From contig JADCJC010000014.1 in assembly GCA_020247395.1 (NCBI GenBank), forward strand, positions 62,001 through 126,000: DNA of 64,000 nucleotides. The letters are read 5' to 3'. Under the pieces are notes generated by a model. The model ran no database searches. It had not been told where the DNA came from and saw only the letters and a list, made by a program, of their open reading frames with translations. Source of the DNA: Rhodocyclaceae bacterium (GTDB lineage: Bacteria; Pseudomonadota; Gammaproteobacteria; Burkholderiales; Usitatibacteraceae). Numbering within the stretch: the first letter of the stretch is position 1; each line of letters starts with the position of its first letter. The translations under genes were made by a program, and so were the position numbers. Below are positions 61,833 through 64,000 of this stretch, piece after piece.

Positions 61833-64000
61833 AGGTTTCATCGTTGAACGGCCCCTGCCCGAGGCGCTTGATGCGGAATCGCTAAAGCACGAAGGCATTG
61901 CGATGCTTCAAAAAATTGCCGGCAGCGCATGGACCAATTTCAATGATAGCGATCCTGGCGTAACGGTTCTTGATCAACTTTGTTATGCGCTGACGGAACT
62001 CGGCTACTGTAGCCAGTTTCCGATCGAAGACGTGCTCACTCAAGAGGATGGAAAGATTTCCTACGGTGACCAGTTCTTTGAGCCGCAAGAAATTCTCACT
62101 TGCTCGCCGGTGGTCCCCGACGATTACCGAAAACTTGTCCACGATGCAATGCCAGAAATTCGCGCCATCTATATTCGCGCTGAATTAGTTCGTCCCACCG
62201 GATCACAAGAACTTCTCCCGACCGGGCGCTATACCAGCGGGGTCTGTCTAGAAGCCGATACAACGCCGACCGTGCAGCCCGATTTCTTCCTTCCGCGTCT
62301 ACAGCAGTTCCTGAACCAGAACCGCAATCTTGGCGAATATTTTCTACTGCCCATTCTGCTCAGGGCGAAAGTAATCACGCTGGGCGGCTCAATTGTATTG
62401 GCACCGTCGGCTGAACTGGAAAAGGTCACCGCACGGATACTGACGGCGCTCAACGAATACGCGGTGCCTCCGCTTGTACAGTCGGGCTACCACGAACTTC
62501 TCGCGGAGGGTCTGCATGCCGATCAGATATTTAATGGGCCGAAGCTCGCAAACGGCTGGATCGCGAAACCCGGTGCACTTAGTCCCAAGCGAACAGAGGT
62601 TCGGTTGTGTGACCTAGCCCCGCTAATTTCGGCTATTGACGGCGTGCAGGAAGTGGAATCGCTCTATTTTGTCGGGCGGCAAGGCACTGACGCCGGTGTC
62701 AGCAAGATAGACGTTGCCGACCATGAATTTCCGGCCATCGCCCTTTCGGCTGAAGTCCTGTTTAAGTGCAATGACGTGACCGTTGAGGTGAATCAGGGCT
62801 CGATGCGCCAACAATATCTTGAGCGCTTAAGTGCAACCCATCAGGCGGCCAGCGTTTCGTCGAGCATAGACCTATACCCCACGTTGCCGAACGGAACATT
62901 TCGAAATATCGAGGAATACTACTCAGTCCAGAATACCTTTCCCGAAATTTACGGTATCGGCCCTAACGTCTGGCGTGGCCACGGTGATCCATATCGGAAT
63001 GCACTGAGCCGCCAACTGCAGGGCTATCTGATGGCATTTGATCAGTTGCTGGCCAACGAATTTTCGCAGTTGGCCAACGTCAGTACCCTGTTTTCGTTTG
63101 GCCTCCCGCCACCGGCGGATGGCATAACAGAAATGACTGGTCTGCCCTGGAGGAAGTTCTCTACCACCTACCATTGCCAGCCGCTGTACGACATTCCTCA
63201 CGTGAAGCCATTGCTGTTGGGCAACGATGCGTTCAGATTCCGGTATGAAACCTCGCGATCTGAGGTCGAGCTCGACGCTGAGGCGTGGAAGCGGTTTTGC
63301 GCCTTTCCCTTCAATGAATACGTTTGCGGACTGCGCAAGTGTCTGGAGAACGACACCGAAGCTCTGATACGGCGCGATGGCATGCTCACACATCTGATGG
63401 CACGCCACGGCGTTGACGCGAACCTTTATGACGGGATGATCGACCAGTGCCAGTGGTTTGGTGATGAACGCAAGACCCGAATCGTCGTCAAGACGATCTG
63501 GCTTCAGAATTTCGCGCTCCTGTCGTATCACCGGTCGAGAGCCTTTGATGTCGATGATTGTCGGCGGCTTCCGAAGCCGGGCGAGTCTTTCAATGCGTCG
63601 CCCACAACGACCCCCGCAGAGCAGAGCGCACATCCCGCAACCGATCTTGCAACTAGGGACGAGCCGCTCGGTATGCGCTGGTGGCGCGCACCGGCATATC
63701 CGGATATTGATGGGGAGGTGGACCAGCGACAGATCTACTCGGATGCGCGGTTGTCTTCAGCAGAGTTCAAACGCTTTTCGGCCTTTGAACTGAAAGCCGG
63801 AATTCTCTTGGGTCTGCCGCGCCGACTGCGCGTATTGGCTGGAACACTATGGGCTTTGCTGAACGACTCGGGGTTCGAGCACTGGCTTCGCCAGCCGACT
63901 AGAGCGCGAAACGTTTTTTCCCTGCCAAATTCAGATATTTCCGTGCATCGTGGCAGCGGCTCCGCCGATCTTGTCTTCGCGGGAGCGCGCTGCGTGATGG
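61819..64000 (+). CDS. eCIS baseplate protein (Pvc12-like), runs off the window
   Basis: At least 727 codons, open to the window edge. The start is TTG 61819 because GGAGG (61808-61812) sits six bases before it and no ATG is in frame nearby; it overlaps the previous gene by 14 bases. The N-terminus reads GFIVERPLPEALDAESLKHE and SAWTNFNDSDPGVTVLDQLCYALTEL, read in parts; the N-D-x-DPGVT-x-L-x-Q-L-x-YAL segment is the conserved opening of Pvc12/gp7-type baseplate proteins. The function is inferred from position and this motif. Confidence 0.75.
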   Translation, partial: MSLHEGFIVERPLPEALDAESLKHEGIAMLQKIAGSAWTNFNDSDPGVTVLDQLCYALTELGYCSQFPIEDVLTQEDGKISYGDQFFEPQEILTCSPVVPDDYRKLVHDAMPEIRAIYIRAELVRPTGSQELLPTGRYTSGVCLEADTTPTVQPDFFLPRLQQFLNQNRNLGEYFLLPILLRAKVITLGGSIVLAPSAELEKVTARILTALNEYAVPPLVQSGYHELLAEGLHADQIFNGPKLANGWIAKPGALSPKRTEVRLCDLAPLISAIDGVQEVESLYFVGRQGTDAGVSKIDVADHEFPAIALSAEVLFKCNDVTVEVNQGSMRQQYLERLSATHQAASVSSSIDLYPTLPNGTFRNIEEYYSVQNTFPEIYGIGPNVWRGHGDPYRNALSRQLQGYLMAFDQLLANEFSQLANVSTLFSFGLPPPADGITEMTGLPWRKFSTTYHCQPLYDIPHVKPLLLGNDAFRFRYETSRSEVELDAEAWKRFCAFPFNEYVCGLRKCLENDTEALIRRDGMLTHLMARHGVDANLYDGMIDQCQWFGDERKTRIVVKTIWLQNFALLSYHRSRAFDVDDCRRLPKPGESFNASPTTTPAEQSAHPATDLATRDEPLGMRWWRAPAYPDIDGEVDQRQIYSDARLSSAEFKRFSAFELKAGILLGLPRRLRVLAGTLWALLNDSGFEHWLRQPTRARNVFSLPNSDISVHRGSGSADLVFAGARCVM

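Overview
The left 18 kb is ordinary betaproteobacterial core genome, most like Burkholderiales. The basis is gene order: nrdA, then pilR-pilS with a PP0621-type gene, a ferredoxin-NADP reductase, tRNA-Pro, and ispB divergent from rplU-rpmA-obgE-proB. I cannot name a species. No rRNA and no CRISPR array were seen.

Layout. 1-464: 5' end of nrdA (minus) with DnaA boxes upstream. 1-5.4 kb: the PilSR two-component system for type IV pili, and fpr. 5.4-10 kb: tRNA-Pro(CGG), ispB, then the ribosomal protein/GTPase/proline block. 10-18.2 kb: a lytic transglycosylase, a 1344-residue hybrid kinase, a TPR-like exported protein, a cation diffusion facilitator and a TMEM165/GDT1-type transporter.

From about 18.4 kb the window is accessory DNA. 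It opens with a broken IS110 copy and a HigBA-type toxin-antitoxin pair, then small phage- or island-type genes. An NAD/ADP-ribose-themed group follows: an ADP-ribosylglycohydrolase, a macrodomain-like protein, an NrtR-like Nudix regulator with a palindrome in its promoter, and further on a Sir2 protein with an unrecognised N-terminal domain. A 23-bp copy of a tRNA-Glu 3' end with its terminator (30.18-30.24 kb) looks like an island end. An intact IS110 transposase lies next to it, followed by azole/azoline-peptide (TOMM) biosynthesis fragments, an integrase remnant and a LexA-type box on a strong promoter.

From 34.7 to 40.5 kb there is an XRE/ImmA pair sharing operator-like repeats with a tiny downstream gene, then what I read as a fossil type II-short CBASS operon. 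Its parts are an HNH effector remnant (Cap5-like), a CD-NTase missing its catalytic half and split by an IS21 element, and a frameshifted E2-like protein. From 46.9 down to 40.6 kb runs a compact five-gene minus-strand operon: gluzincin metallopeptidase, ComEC-like metallo-beta-lactamase hydrolase, patatin phospholipase, a small ORF, and a PD-(D/E)xK-like protein with a beta-rich tail. I do not recognise this combination; it is the best candidate for an undescribed conflict system. Three envelope proteins of unknown role follow.

From 50.3 kb to the end is an extracellular contractile injection system (eCIS, Pvc/Afp type). In order it encodes a DUF4255 protein, an unknown protein, sheath, two tube proteins, a DUF5908 protein, a LysM tube-cap protein, a VgrG-like spike, a PAAR tip, a gp25 wedge protein and two large baseplate proteins, the last running off the window. 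Fibre, ATPase, tape measure and cargo genes would lie beyond 64 kb.
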